Assembly (NCBI RefSeq): GCF_000686565.1
Contig: NZ_JMKW01000018.1
Span: 1 to 46,017 of the forward strand
Length of the DNA: 46,017 nt
Direction: 5' to 3'
Source of the DNA: Helicobacter bilis ATCC 51630
GTDB taxonomy: Bacteria; Campylobacterota; Campylobacteria; Campylobacterales; Helicobacteraceae
The notes beneath the pieces are model-generated. The model was not told the DNA's origin, did no database searches, and was given only the letters and a program-made list of their open reading frames with translations. Of this stretch, positions 27,085-36,050 are shown piece after piece. Both the position numbers and the translations under genes were made by a program. How positions within the stretch are numbered: position 1 is the first letter of the stretch; every line of letters begins with the position of its first letter.

Positions 27085-28296
27085 ATGTTTGATGAAATAC
27101 AATTTGGAAAAATTAATCGTTTGCCAAAATATCTTTTCAGTGCGATAAATGAAATAAAAATGCAAATGCGGCATAACAATGAAGATGTCATTGACTTTTC
27201 TATGGGGAATCCTGATGGCATGCCACCAAAAGTCGTTATAGATAAGCTTTGTGAAAGTGCGAAAAAGCCGAAGAATCAAGGCTATTCTGTCAGCAAAGGT
27301 ATCTATAAGCTAAGACTAGCACTTTGTGAATGGTATAAAAGGCGGTTTAATGTAGAGCTTGATCCAAATCTTGAAGTATGCGTTGGCATGGGAAGTAAGG
27401 AAGGATTTGTGCATTTAGTCCAAGCGATTACTAATGTTGGCGATTGTGCGATTGTGCCAGAGCCTGCGTATCCTATACATTATCATGCCTTTATTATCAA
27501 TGGTGCAAATGTCAGCACTTTTGGAATCACTTATAATGATTATTATGAGCTTGATGAAAGGGCATTTTTTGAATCTTTACAAAAGGCACTTTATGAGAGT
27601 TTTCCAAAGCCAAAGTTTGTAGTTGTAAATTTTCCGCATAATCCCACAACAACGATTGTAAAAAAAGGATTCTATGAAAAGCTTGTGAAACTAGCAAAAA
27701 AAGAGAGATTCTATATTATTAGTGATATTGCGTATGCAGAGCTTTACTTTGGCGACTTTAAAACACCTAGCATTTTTGAAGTCAAAGGTGCAAAAGATGT
27801 TGCAGTGGAGACTTACACTCTAAGTAAAAGCTATAATATGGCGGGTTGGCGTATAGGTTTTGTCGCGGGGAATCAAAAGATTGTTGAAGCGTTGCAAAAG
27901 ATTAAAGGCTGGATTGATTATGGAATCTATACGCCCATTCAAGTTGCTGCTACAATTGCTTTAAATAAATGCGATGATGATGTTATAAAGATTAGAAAAA
28001 CTTATGAAAAGCGAATGGAAGTTATGATTGAAAGCTTTAAAAAAGCAGGGTGGGAATTGCAAAAACCACAGGCTAGTATGTTTATTTGGGCGAAGATTCC
28101 AGAGCAGTGCAGTCATTTAGGTAGTTTAGAGTTTGCAAAAAGACTTTTAGTTGAAGCAAAGATTGCAGTAAGTCCGGGGGCTGGATTTGGCAAAGCAGGG
28201 GAAGGTTATGTGCGTATAGCATTAATTGAGAATGAAAAGCGTATCAGACAAGCCGCAAAGAATCTAAAAAAATTCTTAAAGCAATTTAGTGAGTAA
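27085..28296 (+). CDS. PLP-dependent class I/II aminotransferase (AlaC/DapL-like)
   Basis: A 403-residue fold-type I aminotransferase. IDFSMGNPDG near 36, NQGYSVSKGIYKLRLAL, FPHNPTTT near 195, SDIAYAELYF (Asp to the PLP ring nitrogen) and the PLP lysine in LSKSYNMAGWRIGF near 245 are clear. The overall pattern is closest to AlaC/LL-diaminopimelate aminotransferase-like enzymes (conserved Tyr-x-x-Ser-x-Gly region). The exact amino acid substrate is not readable from sequence alone. AGGAG precedes the ATG. Neighbours are unrelated, so context does not help. Confidence 0.87.
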   Translation: MFDEIQFGKINRLPKYLFSAINEIKMQMRHNNEDVIDFSMGNPDGMPPKVVIDKLCESAKKPKNQGYSVSKGIYKLRLALCEWYKRRFNVELDPNLEVCVGMGSKEGFVHLVQAITNVGDCAIVPEPAYPIHYHAFIINGANVSTFGITYNDYYELDERAFFESLQKALYESFPKPKFVVVNFPHNPTTTIVKKGFYEKLVKLAKKERFYIISDIAYAELYFGDFKTPSIFEVKGAKDVAVETYTLSKSYNMAGWRIGFVAGNQKIVEALQKIKGWIDYGIYTPIQVAATIALNKCDDDVIKIRKTYEKRMEVMIESFKKAGWELQKPQASMFIWAKIPEQCSHLGSLEFAKRLLVEAKIAVSPGAGFGKAGEGYVRIALIENEKRIRQAAKNLKKFLKQFSE

Positions 28297-28334
28297 AATG
28301 CTATATTTTTATACACTTGTTAAACTCTGTCCGT

Positions 28335-28340
28335 TACAAT
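28335..28340 (+). promoter_or_regulatory. -10 box before the NDH-2-like gene
   Basis: TACAAT, 31 bases before the start codon at 28371. Confidence 0.45.
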
Positions 28341-28370
28341 GAAATTTTTATTACTTGAAAGGACATAGAG

Positions 28371-29582
28371 ATGAAAAAAGTTTTAATGCTTGGTGCTGGT
28401 TATGGCAACATTGCTTTACTTACAACTATAAACAGAGATGTATTCTCTCAAGCGGAATTTAGCCTTATTAATAACACCTCTTATCATTACAAGACAATCG
28501 CCCTGCATGATGTCGCAAGTGGTAAGCATGATAAAAGTGTGCTATTTCCTTTGCAAGAGATTCTTGATGAGAGAGTAAATCTTATACAAGATAGCGTTGT
28601 ATCAATAGATTCTAAAAGTGTAAAATGCAAAAATGCTGAATATGAGTATGATTATCTAGTTGTTGGGCTTGGATTTAGCTCTGATAGCTTTGGGATACCC
28701 GGAGTTGGCGTATATACACAAAGCATAGTCAGCTATGATAGTGCAAAAAATATTTATAAAAGTATTGAAGAGAAATTACAAGCCTACATAAATGATAAAG
28801 ATTCTAAAAATCTATCATTTATCGTATGTGGTGGTGGCTTCACTGGCATTGAGTTTGCCGGCTCTCTTGCACAAGAAATAAAAAAGCAATGCGAAACGCG
28901 GGGCATTGATTTTAGTCTTGTTAAAATCTATTGTATTGAAGCAATGCCAAAGATTCTGCCTATGTTTAGTGAAAATCTCATGCAGCTTGGCTTAACAAAG
29001 CTTAAAGAATTAGGCATTATAGTCCTTACAAGCTCAAAGATTCTTGAATGCAAAATGGGGGCTGTTGTGATTGAGAGAGATGGTAAGAATGAAGAGATTC
29101 TAGCAAATACAATTATTTGGACAGCAGGGGTAAAGGGCAATGAAGTTATAGCAAACTCTAGCTTTTTTAAAAGTGGGAGAAGCAAAGTTGAGGTAGATTC
29201 TCACTTGCAGCCCATAAATCAAGAAAATGAGATGAATAATATTTTTGTGCTTGGAGATTGTGCAGCATTAAAAGATGAAAAGACGGGCAGATTCTATCCG
29301 CCAACAGCACAATTAGCACAGCAGCAAGGCGAGTATCTAGCACAAACACTAGAAACACTTTTGTATGCAGAACAAAAAGGGGAAGTGTTACAAAAAGAGC
29401 TTATTCCACAATTTGAATTTATCTTGCGTGGTAGTATTTGCTCTATTGGTGCTGGATATGCAATAGGTGTAATCGGCGAAAAAGAAGTAAGTGGATATAT
29501 TGCTAATATGACAAAGTGGTTTATAGAATCTAAATGGAATTACAAAATTGGCGGTTTTTCAGCAGTGTTTAAAGATGACTAG
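28371..29582 (+). CDS. Type II NADH:quinone oxidoreductase-like flavoprotein
   Basis: A 403-residue two-dinucleotide-binding-domain flavoprotein. The FAD loop is LMLGAGYGNIALL at the start, and the NAD loop is IVCGGGFTGIEFAGSLA near 150. TIIWTAGVKGNEV and VLGDCAALKD with PPTAQLAQQQGEYLA are typical of NDH-2. A C-terminal segment (MTKWFIESKWNYKIGG) could be the amphipathic membrane contact. AAAGGA precedes the ATG. It is a peripheral inner-membrane enzyme passing electrons to menaquinone, by family. Sulfide:quinone reductase is less likely because its catalytic cysteines are not evident. Confidence 0.85.
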   Translation: MKKVLMLGAGYGNIALLTTINRDVFSQAEFSLINNTSYHYKTIALHDVASGKHDKSVLFPLQEILDERVNLIQDSVVSIDSKSVKCKNAEYEYDYLVVGLGFSSDSFGIPGVGVYTQSIVSYDSAKNIYKSIEEKLQAYINDKDSKNLSFIVCGGGFTGIEFAGSLAQEIKKQCETRGIDFSLVKIYCIEAMPKILPMFSENLMQLGLTKLKELGIIVLTSSKILECKMGAVVIERDGKNEEILANTIIWTAGVKGNEVIANSSFFKSGRSKVEVDSHLQPINQENEMNNIFVLGDCAALKDEKTGRFYPPTAQLAQQQGEYLAQTLETLLYAEQKGEVLQKELIPQFEFILRGSICSIGAGYAIGVIGEKEVSGYIANMTKWFIESKWNYKIGGFSAVFKDD

Positions 29583-29682
29583 GGTTAAAGTGTTTAAATT
29601 TTAGTCGCTAAAACACCATATAAATGCTTGTATTGCATGAAGTTATTCATCAAATTTTAAGCATAGATTCAGTTATCATTTG

Positions 29683-29688
29683 TATAAT
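29683..29688 (+). promoter_or_regulatory. -10 box for thrS-infC
   Basis: TATAAT, 62 bases before the thrS start codon. The resulting leader contains the perfect hairpin at 29703-29723. Confidence 0.55.
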
Positions 29689-29702
29689 TACTAGATTTTT
29701 TG

Positions 29703-29723
29703 TGTATTGTAAAGCACAATACA
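29703..29723 (+). promoter_or_regulatory. Hairpin in the thrS leader
   Basis: TGTATTGT and ACAATACA pair over 8 bp around a five-base loop (AAAGC). It ends about 14 bases before the AAGGA of thrS. A role in translational control is possible; no tRNA-Thr anticodon mimic is obvious in the loop. Confidence 0.45.
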
Positions 29724-29749
29724 TTAACTGATATTAAGGAATACAGACA

Positions 29750-31588
29750 TTGCAACAAATTATTGGCTATATACATAATAATAGCATTATCGACACACAG
29801 ACAGCAGCAGAAAACAATCTCAATACGCAATCACTTGAACCTATCTATTTTACTGACACACCAAACGCACATGAAATTATCCGTCATACTTGTGCGCATT
29901 TACTTGCTGAAGCGATTAGAGCCCTTTATCCAGAGGCAAAGTTTTTTGTCGGTCCTGTTGTAGATGAGGGGTTTTACTATGATTTTAAGGTGGATTCTAA
30001 AATCGGGGTTGATGACTTAGCTACAATAGAAAGCAAGATGAAAGAGATCGCAAAAAAGGGACATAAACTCACAAAAATTCATTTAAGTCGCAAGGAAGCA
30101 ATAGAGCGTTTCAGTGGAGATGAATTAAAACAAGCGGTGATGAGTAAGATAGAAGGCGATGATTTTAGCATATATCAGCAAGGGGATTTTGAGGATTTAT
30201 GTCGTGGTCCGCATTTACCGCATTTAAAGTTGTTACAGGCTTTTAAGCTTACAAAGATTTCTGGGGCGTATTTAGGTGGCGATGAAGATTCTGAAGTTTT
30301 AACAAGGATTTATGGCATTGCTTTTGCGGAGAAAGAGAATCTAAAGCAATATCTTTTTCAGTTAGAAGAAGCAAAGAAAAGAGATCACAGAAAGCTTGGT
30401 GTAGAAATGGAGCTTTTCACATTTGAAGAAGATGTGGGGGCTGGTCTGCCGATATGGTTACCAAAAGGTGCAAGGCTTAGAAGACGCATAGAAGAGCTTT
30501 TAACAAGGGCTTTAATACTCAATGAATATGAACCTGTGAGATGCCCTGAGATTCTAAAAAGTGATGTATGGAAAATTAGCGGACATTATACGCATTACAA
30601 AGAAAATATGTATTTTACCACTATTGATGAAGTTGAATATGGCATTAAGCCTATGAATTGCGTGGGGCATATAAAGGTGTATCAAAATAGCATTAGAAGT
30701 TATAGGGAATTGCCATTAAGATTCTATGAATATGGCGTGGTGCATAGGCATGAAAAGAGTGGCGTTTTGCACGGATTGCTTCGTGTGAGAGAATTTACAC
30801 AAGATGATGCACATATCTTTTGTCGCCCTGAACAAATAGAAAATGAAGTGAATAATATCTTGCGTTTTACGCATAAGATTATGAATGCCTTTGGATTTAG
30901 CTATGAAATGGAGCTATCCACTAGACCAGAGCAGTCAATCGGCGAAGATTCTGTGTGGGAGAGTGCTACTTTAGCCTTGCAAAATGCCCTTGCAAGTAAT
31001 AATATTAGCTATCAAGTAGATGAAGGCGGTGGTGCATTTTATGGACCAAAGATTGATATAAAAATCACTGATGCAATAGGTAGAAAATGGCAGTGTGGCA
31101 CAATCCAAATTGATATGAATTTACCAGAGAGATTCAATCTAAGCTATATTGATGAGAACAACGAACATGCTATGCCTGTTATGATTCATAGGGCGATTTT
31201 GGGTAGCTTTGAGCGGTTTGTAGCGATTTTAACAGAGCATTTTGGCGGGGAATTTCCATTTTTCATTGCTCCAACGCAGGTGATTATTATCCCTATTAAT
31301 GAGTCTCATGTGAGTATGGCACAGAATTTGCAGAATGAGTTACGATTGCGGGGTATTTATGCAGAGTTAAGCTTGAAAAATGAGTCACTCAATAAGAAAA
31401 TACGCACGGCAGAGAAACAAAAAGTGCCTATGATTGCACTTATTGGCGATAAAGAACTTAATAATAATAGTGTATCTATACGCGATAGACGCATGAAGAT
31501 GGATTCTGGAGAAAATATGCAGTATGAAATGAGTATGCAAGAATTCTTAGAAAAAACTTCAAATCTACATAGAGAGGTTAGCTTTTGA
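29750..31588 (+). CDS. thrS: Threonyl-tRNA synthetase
   Basis: Class II synthetase, 612 residues. The editing domain has HTCAHLL near residue 45 and DLCRGPHLP. The catalytic core has GAGLPIWLPKGA, YKENMYFTTI, PMNCVGHIKVY (zinc Cys), RYYEYG-type motif 2 (LRFYEYGVVHRHEKSGVLHGLLRVREFTQDDAHIFC) and motif 3 in HRAILGSFERF. The N-terminal TGS domain is reduced to about 40 residues, as in H. pylori ThrS. The start is TTG at 29750, eight bases after AAGGA. It overlaps infC by four bases. Confidence 0.97.
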   Translation: MQQIIGYIHNNSIIDTQTAAENNLNTQSLEPIYFTDTPNAHEIIRHTCAHLLAEAIRALYPEAKFFVGPVVDEGFYYDFKVDSKIGVDDLATIESKMKEIAKKGHKLTKIHLSRKEAIERFSGDELKQAVMSKIEGDDFSIYQQGDFEDLCRGPHLPHLKLLQAFKLTKISGAYLGGDEDSEVLTRIYGIAFAEKENLKQYLFQLEEAKKRDHRKLGVEMELFTFEEDVGAGLPIWLPKGARLRRRIEELLTRALILNEYEPVRCPEILKSDVWKISGHYTHYKENMYFTTIDEVEYGIKPMNCVGHIKVYQNSIRSYRELPLRFYEYGVVHRHEKSGVLHGLLRVREFTQDDAHIFCRPEQIENEVNNILRFTHKIMNAFGFSYEMELSTRPEQSIGEDSVWESATLALQNALASNNISYQVDEGGGAFYGPKIDIKITDAIGRKWQCGTIQIDMNLPERFNLSYIDENNEHAMPVMIHRAILGSFERFVAILTEHFGGEFPFFIAPTQVIIIPINESHVSMAQNLQNELRLRGIYAELSLKNESLNKKIRTAEKQKVPMIALIGDKELNNNSVSIRDRRMKMDSGENMQYEMSMQEFLEKTSNLHREVSF

Positions 31589-32109
31589 GTAAAGAAGAAA
31601 CATTAGTAAATGGAAAAATTCGCTTTGATGAAGTAAGGTGCATTAGTGAAGATGGTGAGCAGCTAGGTATTATGAGTGCAAAAGAAGCACAAAATCTTGC
31701 TTATAATGAGGGGCTTGACCTAGTGTGTATATCACCAAATGCAAAGCCACCTGTTTGCAAAATAGTAGAATATGGCAAGTATCGCTATCAATTAGAAAAG
31801 AAGCAAAAAGAAGCAAAAAAGAAGCAAAAGCAAGTTGAAGTTAAAGAAATCAAGCTATCAACTCAAATTGCCCAAAATGATATAAACTATAAAGTAAAAC
31901 ATGCTAGAGAGTTTTTTGAAGAGGGTAAGCATGTAAAATTCCGCGTTTATCTGCGTGGCAGAGAGATGCAAAATCCAGCGGGTGGCTTTGAAATGCTAAA
32001 GCGAGTCATTGCTATGGTAGATGATATAGCCCATGCTGACAAAGAGGCAAAAATCGAGGGAAAATACGCAAGTATCCTAATGATGCCAAACAATAAGCCA
32101 AAAAGCTAG
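31585..32109 (+). CDS. infC: Translation initiation factor IF-3
   Basis: A 174-residue IF-3. The N domain (ICISPNAKPPVCKIVEYGKYRYQLEKK) and the C domain (IKLSTQIAQNDINYKVKHAREF, VKFRVYLRGREM) are intact, with the Lys-rich linker between. The start is TTG at 31585, inside the last codons of thrS and downstream of GAGAGG. IF-3 genes often use non-standard starts for autoregulation; TTG here fits weak, discriminated initiation. It is followed by a hairpin and rpmI. Confidence 0.97.
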   Translation: MSKEETLVNGKIRFDEVRCISEDGEQLGIMSAKEAQNLAYNEGLDLVCISPNAKPPVCKIVEYGKYRYQLEKKQKEAKKKQKQVEVKEIKLSTQIAQNDINYKVKHAREFFEEGKHVKFRVYLRGREMQNPAGGFEMLKRVIAMVDDIAHADKEAKIEGKYASILMMPNNKPKS

Positions 32110-32139
32110 ATTTTTATGCTACAATTCTAGCTTTATTTT
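32102..32139 (+). terminator. infC 3' hairpin (attenuator or terminator)
   Basis: AAAGCTAGA (32102-32110) pairs with TCTAGCTTT (32126-32134), 9 bp, followed by ATTTT. It overlaps the infC stop codon. A TACAAT box lies in the loop (32120-32125), so rpmI may have its own promoter after partial termination. Confidence 0.5.
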
Positions 32140-32154
32140 ACGAAAGGAGAAATA

Positions 32155-32349
32155 ATGCCAAAGATGAAGACTAATCGTGGTGCTGCAAAGCGTTTCAAGG
32201 TGAAAAAAAATGCAGTCAAAAGAGGCAGTGCTTTTAAAAGCCATATTTTGACAAAAAAGTCGCCAAAACGCAAAGCAAGACTCAATTCGCCACATTATGT
32301 GCATGACACAAACTTAGATTCTGTCAAAAGTTTATTGTGTATGAGTTAG
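32155..32349 (+). CDS. rpmI: Ribosomal protein L35
   Basis: A 64-residue basic protein. [20 protein letters not shown] and [16 protein letters not shown] are the L35 signature. AAAGGAG precedes the ATG. It lies between infC and rplT as in most bacteria, although the gap to rplT (156 bases) is wider than usual. Confidence 0.97.
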   Translation: MPKMKTNRGAAKRFKVKKNAVKRGSAFKSHILTKKSPKRKARLNSPHYVHDTNLDSVKSLLCMS

Positions 32350-32470
32350 GTTAGCTACTTATTTAAGTATGCTATGTGTATCCATTTATGGATAAAGGAT
32401 TGTCCCCTTAGATTCTATTAGTCCTTAAAGATTGAAGAGAGATAAGGGAAAGTTTAAACAATATGTTTGC

Positions 32471-32487
32471 ACCTTAAAATTTAAGGT
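32471..32487 (+). promoter_or_regulatory. Palindrome in the rplT leader
   Basis: ACCTTAAAATTTAAGGT: 8-base arms around one base, about 10 bases before the AGGAG of rplT. L20 represses its own operon through leader RNA structures in other bacteria, so this is a candidate element. Confidence 0.4.
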
Positions 32488-32505
32488 AAAGTTACAGGAG
32501 AAACC

Positions 32506-32847
32506 ATGAGAGTTAAAACAGGTATTGTAAGAAGACGAAGACATAAAAAGATTCTAAAACTTGCGCGTGGCTTTTATAGTGGCAGACGCAAGCATTTTAG
32601 AAAAGCAAAAGAACAGCTTGAAAGAAGTATGTGCTATGCTTTTAGAGATAGAAAGCAAAAGAAAAGAGACTTTAGAAAGTTGTGGATTGTGCGTATTAAC
32701 GCGGCGTGTCGTTTGCATGGCATGAGTTATTCAAAGTTTATGTTTGCATTGAAAAAGGCAAACATTGAGCTTGATAGAAAGATACTTGCGGATATGGCAT
32801 ATAGCAATCCAAGTGCATTTGCTAGTCTTGTTGAGAAAATAAAATAG
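32506..32847 (+). CDS. rplT: Ribosomal protein L20
   Basis: A 113-residue L20. [37 protein letters not shown] is the extended basic N-terminal arm; the globular part has [23 protein letters not shown] and [33 protein letters not shown] precedes the ATG. It is the end of the thrS-infC-rpmI-rplT cluster. Confidence 0.97.
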   Translation: MRVKTGIVRRRRHKKILKLARGFYSGRRKHFRKAKEQLERSMCYAFRDRKQKKRDFRKLWIVRINAACRLHGMSYSKFMFALKKANIELDRKILADMAYSNPSAFASLVEKIK

Positions 32848-33007
32848 TTTGATTTAGTTTTGGAGCAAATACACCTTTTTACTTGTTAGATTCTAAGCTA
32901 GATTCTAGAGTTTTAGAATCTCTTAAGCTTTCTTATAGGTTTTAGAATCTAAATAGGTAAAATCCCCGAATATTTTTATACTACATTTATTTTATAGATT
33001 GCTTTTT

Positions 33008-33013
33008 TATAAT
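33008..33013 (+). promoter_or_regulatory. -10 box for the rho transcript
   Basis: TATAAT 66 bases before the leader ORF at 33079 and 124 bases before the rho start codon. Confidence 0.5.
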
Positions 33014-33078
33014 TTAGAGCATTACAAAAGAGCAATCTATAAACTATGGAATCACTTTTAAACACTTAAAGGAACACT

Positions 33079-33147
33079 ATGATTTTGTATTTTACGCTTA
33101 ATAGCATTCTATTTAACAATATTTTGGAGGCATGTAATGTCAAATGA
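33079..33147 (+). CDS. Short upstream ORF overlapping rho (leader peptide candidate)
   Basis: A 22-codon frame ([10 protein letters not shown] ... LEACNVK) with AAAGGA at proper spacing. Its stop TGA lies inside codons 3-4 of rho, so the two frames overlap by 11 bases and could be translationally coupled. E. coli rho has an unrelated leader peptide (rhoL) and autoregulates; the parallel is suggestive only. The peptide is hydrophobic in its first half. Confidence 0.5.
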   Translation: MILYFTLNSILFNNILEACNVK

Positions 33148-34573
33148 ACATTATCAAAAAGATGAGGCATTAAAAACAAAAAAGCCATCATATAAAGGCA
33201 CAAAGACAACGCGTTATGAAAACACGCGTCAAGATAGATATGATAGAGAGCAAAAAAATGATTATGATGAAAAAAACAAAGGTAAGGATATAGGAAAAAG
33301 GACTCACACGCCAGTTGAGGGCTTTAAGATGGAGGATTTGCGGATTACACCTTTGCAAAAATTACTAGAGATTGCAAAAACGCTTGGAGTCCAAAATCCA
33401 CAAGACCTTTTAAGGCAAGATTTGATTTTTGAGATTCTAAAAAATCAAGTCAGTCAAGGTGGCTTCATACTTATCTCTGGTATCTTAGAGATTACAAGTG
33501 AGGGCTATGGCTTTTTACGCTCGATTGATGAGAAGTTTTCTGACACACAGCATGATACCTATGTTTCACAAAGTCAGATTCAGCGATTTGCTTTGCGTAA
33601 TGGGGATATTATCACAGGGCAGGTGCGTCCGCCAAAAGACCAAGAGAGATATTATGCGCTTTTAAAGATTGAAGCGGTAAATTACTTAGGACTAGAAGAG
33701 ATTAAAAATCGTCCATTATTTGAGAATCTAACCCCGCTTTTCCCCGCAGAGCAACTAAAGCTAGAATACAATAGACAAAAAATCACTGGTAGAATGCTAG
33801 ATCTTTTTAGCCCCATTGGTAAAGGACAAAGGGCATTAATCGTAGCCCCACCGAGAACGGGTAAAACAGAACTCATGAAAGAATTAGCACATGGCATAAG
33901 TGAGAATCACCCCGAAGTAGAACTCATGGTGCTACTCATTGATGAGCGACCAGAAGAAGTAACAGATATGGAGCGAAGTGTAAAAGGACAAGTATTCTCA
34001 AGCACCTTTGACTTACCATCGACAAATCATATACGCGTAGCAGAACTCGTGCTAGAGAGAGCGAAAAGACGCATTGAAGTTGGCAAAGATGTTGTTATCT
34101 TGCTAGATTCTATCACTCGTTTAGCACGCGCTTATAATGCTACAACACCATCAAGCGGCAAGGTTTTAAGTGGTGGTGTTGATGCAAACGCACTGCACAA
34201 ACCTAAAAGATTCTTTGGTGCGGCAAGAAATATTGAGCATGGTGGCAGCTTAACCATCATTGCTACTGCACTCATTGAGACAGGCTCTAGAATGGATGAA
34301 GTCATTTTTGAAGAGTTTAAAGGCACAGGTAATGCTGAAATCGTATTAGCACGAAGTATTGCTGATCGTAGAATCTACCCTGCATTTGACATTCTAAAAT
34401 CTGGCACAAGAAAAGATGATTTATTACTTGGTGATGAAAAGCTGCGTAAGGTGTGGATGCTACGCAATGTTATCAGTCAAATGGATGATATTGAAGCACT
34501 CAATTTCCTTTACTCAAAGCTTGCTGGCACAAAAAATAATGATGAATTCTTAAATGGCATGAATGAAGCTTAA
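33137..34573 (+). CDS. rho: Transcription termination factor Rho
   Basis: Hexameric RNA helicase that ends transcription. The RNA-binding OB domain lies at about 105-185 ([15 protein letters not shown]). The P-loop is [15 protein letters not shown] near 238; Walker B is [15 protein letters not shown]; the Q- and R-loop region [21 protein letters not shown] is intact. About 50 charged residues precede the conserved part, longer than the E. coli N terminus. GGAGG lies six bases before the ATG, inside the upstream leader ORF. Confidence 0.97.
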   Translation: MSNEHYQKDEALKTKKPSYKGTKTTRYENTRQDRYDREQKNDYDEKNKGKDIGKRTHTPVEGFKMEDLRITPLQKLLEIAKTLGVQNPQDLLRQDLIFEILKNQVSQGGFILISGILEITSEGYGFLRSIDEKFSDTQHDTYVSQSQIQRFALRNGDIITGQVRPPKDQERYYALLKIEAVNYLGLEEIKNRPLFENLTPLFPAEQLKLEYNRQKITGRMLDLFSPIGKGQRALIVAPPRTGKTELMKELAHGISENHPEVELMVLLIDERPEEVTDMERSVKGQVFSSTFDLPSTNHIRVAELVLERAKRRIEVGKDVVILLDSITRLARAYNATTPSSGKVLSGGVDANALHKPKRFFGAARNIEHGGSLTIIATALIETGSRMDEVIFEEFKGTGNAEIVLARSIADRRIYPAFDILKSGTRKDDLLLGDEKLRKVWMLRNVISQMDDIEALNFLYSKLAGTKNNDEFLNGMNEA

Positions 34574-34591
34574 AGCATATAAAGGCATTAT

Positions 34592-35944
34592 ATGTTTAGC
34601 TTAGGGCGGACAAAAAAGATTCAGATAAAGCGGATTCTAAATATCGCCATTCCTAGCGGTTTGCAGTCTGGTCTTGATATGCTTAGTGTATCCTTAGCCC
34701 TTTTTTATCTAGGCGGTATCTCTTCACTTCATTTTACCGCTTTAAGCACGGGAGCGAAATATATTATTGTTTTTTATCCTATCAGTGCGATTTTTGGTAT
34801 TGGCACAAATGTGTTAATGTCAAGGCGTTTTGGTGCAAAAAATTATGTAGAGATGAATAGAGTGTATGCTACAATCATACTTAGTGCTTACTTTATATCT
34901 CTTCCCATGCTTTATCTCATCTATCTTGGAATCCCTTATTATCTCAATCTCTTTAATCTAAGTAATGAGCTATATACTCTCACATATAGCTATGTTTCTT
35001 TAACTATTTTTGCCCTGCCTTCCATTATTATTAAAAATGTGCTTATCTCTGGTTTTGCTGCGACTGGGGATACAAAACGACCATTTTTTATTAAGATTTT
35101 TTTAACACTTCTTAGTATGCTCGGCTATTATTTGCTTATTGAGGGGCGATTTGGCTTCCCATCTTTAGGGCTTATTGGTGCGGCGTATGTGAGCCTTTTT
35201 ATCTCATATCTTGAGATGTTTATTTTATTATTATTGCCAAAATTTGTCCAAACAAAGCTTTCTTTTTCACTCTATTTTAATAAGACTTTTTTACTCAATG
35301 CTTTTAAAGTTGGCATTCCAACAGGATTAGAGCGTATTTTCACCATTGCTTCACTCAATGTTGTGCTAATTTTTGTTGGCTCTTATGCAGCAATTTATAA
35401 AGATAGTGCTATGTCTGGATTCCAAGCTGGGACTACCATTGAGGGCTTTTCATTTGTGCCGGGCTTTGGCTTTATGGTAGCGATTATGAGTCTTATGGGG
35501 CAGAGCATTGGGGCAAAAAACTATATAAGGGCTAGTGAATACACAAAGCTTTGTGTGATTTTATCAAGCATTATGCTAGGGATTTGCGGACTTCTTTTAG
35601 TAATCTTTGCAAAGCCTTTATCAGCGATTTTCATACGCGATGATATACTTGGGATAGAAATCTCTGTGTATTATCTTATCGCCGTTGGTTTATCACAGAT
35701 TCCATTAATCCTATCTTTTGTGTATGATGGGGCGTTACGCGGGGCTGGATTCACACAGATACCTTTACTCATTAATATTGTTAGCATATCCATATTTCGC
35801 CTTTTGCCTATGTGGCTTTGCACACATTTTGGCTTTTCAATCTATATGCTATTTGTTATCATTTTTATTGAAACATATATTAGGGCATTTATTTTTTATG
35901 TTGTATTCCGCAGTGGCGTATGGAAAAAACCTAAAAAATTATAG
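34592..35944 (+). CDS. MATE-family multidrug/cation exporter
   Basis: A 450-residue membrane protein with about twelve spans. Both MATE halves are seen: IAIPSGLQSGLDMLSVSLALFYLG then FGIGTNVLMSRRFGAKNY, and KVGIPTGLERIFTIASLNVVL then FGFMVAIMSLMGQSIGAKNY. It is an inner-membrane exporter driven by Na+ or H+, by family; the substrate cannot be inferred. It begins 18 bases after rho, so it may be read through from it. Confidence 0.9.
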   Translation: MFSLGRTKKIQIKRILNIAIPSGLQSGLDMLSVSLALFYLGGISSLHFTALSTGAKYIIVFYPISAIFGIGTNVLMSRRFGAKNYVEMNRVYATIILSAYFISLPMLYLIYLGIPYYLNLFNLSNELYTLTYSYVSLTIFALPSIIIKNVLISGFAATGDTKRPFFIKIFLTLLSMLGYYLLIEGRFGFPSLGLIGAAYVSLFISYLEMFILLLLPKFVQTKLSFSLYFNKTFLLNAFKVGIPTGLERIFTIASLNVVLIFVGSYAAIYKDSAMSGFQAGTTIEGFSFVPGFGFMVAIMSLMGQSIGAKNYIRASEYTKLCVILSSIMLGICGLLLVIFAKPLSAIFIRDDILGIEISVYYLIAVGLSQIPLILSFVYDGALRGAGFTQIPLLINIVSISIFRLLPMWLCTHFGFSIYMLFVIIFIETYIRAFIFYVVFRSGVWKKPKKL

Positions 35945-36050
35945 ATTGCTTGAAAAAGTGTCTATCTAAGCGTTACTAAGCAGTCATAAAAAGCACATTT
36001 TGCTTGAAAATATGCTAGAATTACGGAATTTCATTTTTAAGGAGCGATTC

